64,000 nucleotides of DNA, from NCBI RefSeq assembly GCF_026262505.1, contig NC_067204.1, positions 23,591,300-23,655,299 on the forward strand. Reading direction: 5' to 3'. Shown in pieces: positions 62,721-64,000 of this stretch (positions within the stretch are counted from its first letter, which is position 1; each line of letters begins with the position of its first letter). The notes beneath the pieces are model-generated. The model saw only the letters and a list, made by a program, of their open reading frames with translations, had not been told where the DNA came from and did no database searches. Source of the stretch: Trichomonas vaginalis G3. Taxonomy: Eukaryota; Parabasalia; Trichomonadida; Trichomonadidae. The position numbers and the translations under genes were made by a program.

Positions 62721-63207
62721 AAACTATATGAAAAGCAGACTTTTTTTCGTACACCCTCTCAATTTTTTTCCAGTTTTCGTACTCATATGGTATCATTAGT
62801 TTATAATAATCATAGAGCTTTCGCTATACTGCAGCATTAAAATATACCTGTATTGTGATTATCTCCTTGAATTTGAGAGGATTCTAAGTTTAATGTCAAG
62901 ATAATCTCAATTGAATTTAGCATGGAAGCAATATATTTACTATTGTAAGATTGCTCATGATAGAGCTATGCTTGTTTTACAAAAATTTACGAAATCTAAT
63001 CAAAATACCGTATCACAGGAAGTTGAATAATAATAACTTTTAAAAAATTGTGTTTTTATATGGTTACAATTGGTGGTCTTTATATTAATGAGTGGAAGCT
63101 CTATGTTTGCTCAGAAATATGAAATATAATCAAGATTGAAGTTTGAATATAAGTAAATGTGTGTAAATAAGTTGATAAAAGCATTTGCTGCATACTATAT
63201 CTCTATG
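62721..63207. other. Gene-poor DNA before the satellite
   Basis: No gene or RNA is seen. Confidence 0.55.
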
Positions 63208-63209
63208 TT

Positions 63210-64000
63210 TCTGCAGGTACGTACTCAGATCGGGAGAATCTCTCACTTTTGTTCCGCAATGTGACATTGGGAACAAAGTTTCCGATCTGAGTACATATTT
63301 GCAGGGTCTTGCAATGGCATCCTGCAAGTACGTACTCAGATCGGGAGAATCTCTCACTTTTGTTCCGCAATGTGACATTGGGAACAAAGTTTCCGATCTG
63401 AGTACATATTTGCAGGGTCTTGCAATGGCATCCTGCAAGTACGTACTCAGATCGGGAGAATCTCTCACTTTTGTTCCGCAATGTGACATTGGGAACAAAG
63501 TTTCCGATCTGAGTACATATTTGCAGGGTCTTGCAATGGCATCCTGCAAGTACGTACTCAGATCGGGAGAATCTCTCACTTTTGTTCCGCAATGTGACAT
63601 TGGGAACAAAGTTTCCGATCTGAGTACATATTTGCAGGGTCTTGCAATGGCATCCTGCAAGTACGTACTCAGATCGGGAGAATCTCTCACTTTTGTTCCG
63701 CAATGTGACATTGGGAACAAAGTTTCCGATCTGAGTACATATTTGCAGGGTCTTGCAATGGCATCCTGCAAGTACGTACTCAGATCGGGAGAATCTCTCA
63801 CTTTTGTTCCGCAATGTGACATTGGGAACAAAGTTTCCGATCTGAGTACATATTTGCAGGGTCTTGCAATGGCATCCTGCAAGTACGTACTCAGATCGGG
63901 AGAATCTCTCACTTTTGTTCCGCAATGTGACATTGGGAACAAAGTTTCCGATCTGAGTACATATTTGCAGGGTCTTGCAATGGCATCCTGCAAGTACGTA
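63210..64000. repeat. 111-bp satellite array, at least seven units, runs off the window
   Basis: The period is 111 bp (CGTACTCAGA at 63220, 63331, 63442 and so on). Units appear identical apart from the very first bases. Each holds a long imperfect hairpin: TACTCAGATCGG (63222-63233) pairs with 63282-63293, and inside it TTGTTCC with GGAACAA and CAATG with CATTG. A second, smaller pair, TGCAGG with CCTGCA, links neighbouring units. Confidence 0.95.

Noticed and set aside
63130-63993. Two long open frames on the minus strand made of 37-residue repeats
   Set aside because: They result from the 111-bp satellite, whose length is a multiple of three, so any frame free of stops stays open. Two frames are open at once and there is no gene context.
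63210-64000. Regular repeat resembling a CRISPR array
   Set aside because: Units are identical along their full 111 bp with no variable spacers, and the host is a eukaryote.

Overview
The window is AT-rich DNA of a trichomonad protist (Parabasalia, most likely Tritrichomonas or a close relative). The signs are ankyrin genes of the DUF3447 type, long intronless host genes, a TCA-pyrimidine-A/T initiator just upstream of a start codon, and a dense load of Polinton/Maverick DNA. I had no database, so family names rest on motifs and gene order.

Layout. 1-4352 is the end of Polinton A (B-family polymerase and one unknown gene, both minus strand). 4353-4755 is a slice of an ankyrin/minisatellite array. 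4756-23832 is Polinton B, complete at both ends: 6-bp target duplications (ATTGTT), inverted terminal repeats of about 759 bp that differ at about one base, and one whole gene inside each repeat. Inside it are polymerase, integrase, primase-helicase, packaging ATPase, capsid protein, a phage-like fibre protein and two small amphipathic pVI-like proteins. 23833-25235 continues the ankyrin array. 25878-31103 is a 1741-residue host gene. 31540-34469 is an ankyrin gene on the minus strand, split up by a 37-bp minisatellite.

35042-58631 is a third, older element (C) with 35-bp GC-rich terminal repeats. It carries a DNA adenine methyltransferase, fibre protein, integrase, a different lineage of B-family polymerase, a cluster of KilA-N genes, ATPase, primase-helicase, probable capsid protein and a very long structural protein. 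It is heavily decayed. About 58797-59780 is a small inverted-repeat element with five consecutive long hairpins. 59835-61319 is a host HEAT-repeat gene resembling the PP2A scaffold subunit. 62112-62720 is another ankyrin/minisatellite remnant. 63210-64000 is a homogeneous 111-bp satellite that continues past the window.

In the Polintons the genes divide the usual work: polymerase and primase-helicase copy the element, the integrase inserts it, ATPase and capsid proteins would package it, and fibre and pVI-like proteins would act at host entry. Most of these genes are now broken. The most novel signals are a family of tiny paired hairpins (13 bp + 2 bp + 13 bp) that appear as insertions between near-identical Polinton copies, twice in frame inside genes, and the hairpin cluster at 59236-59548.
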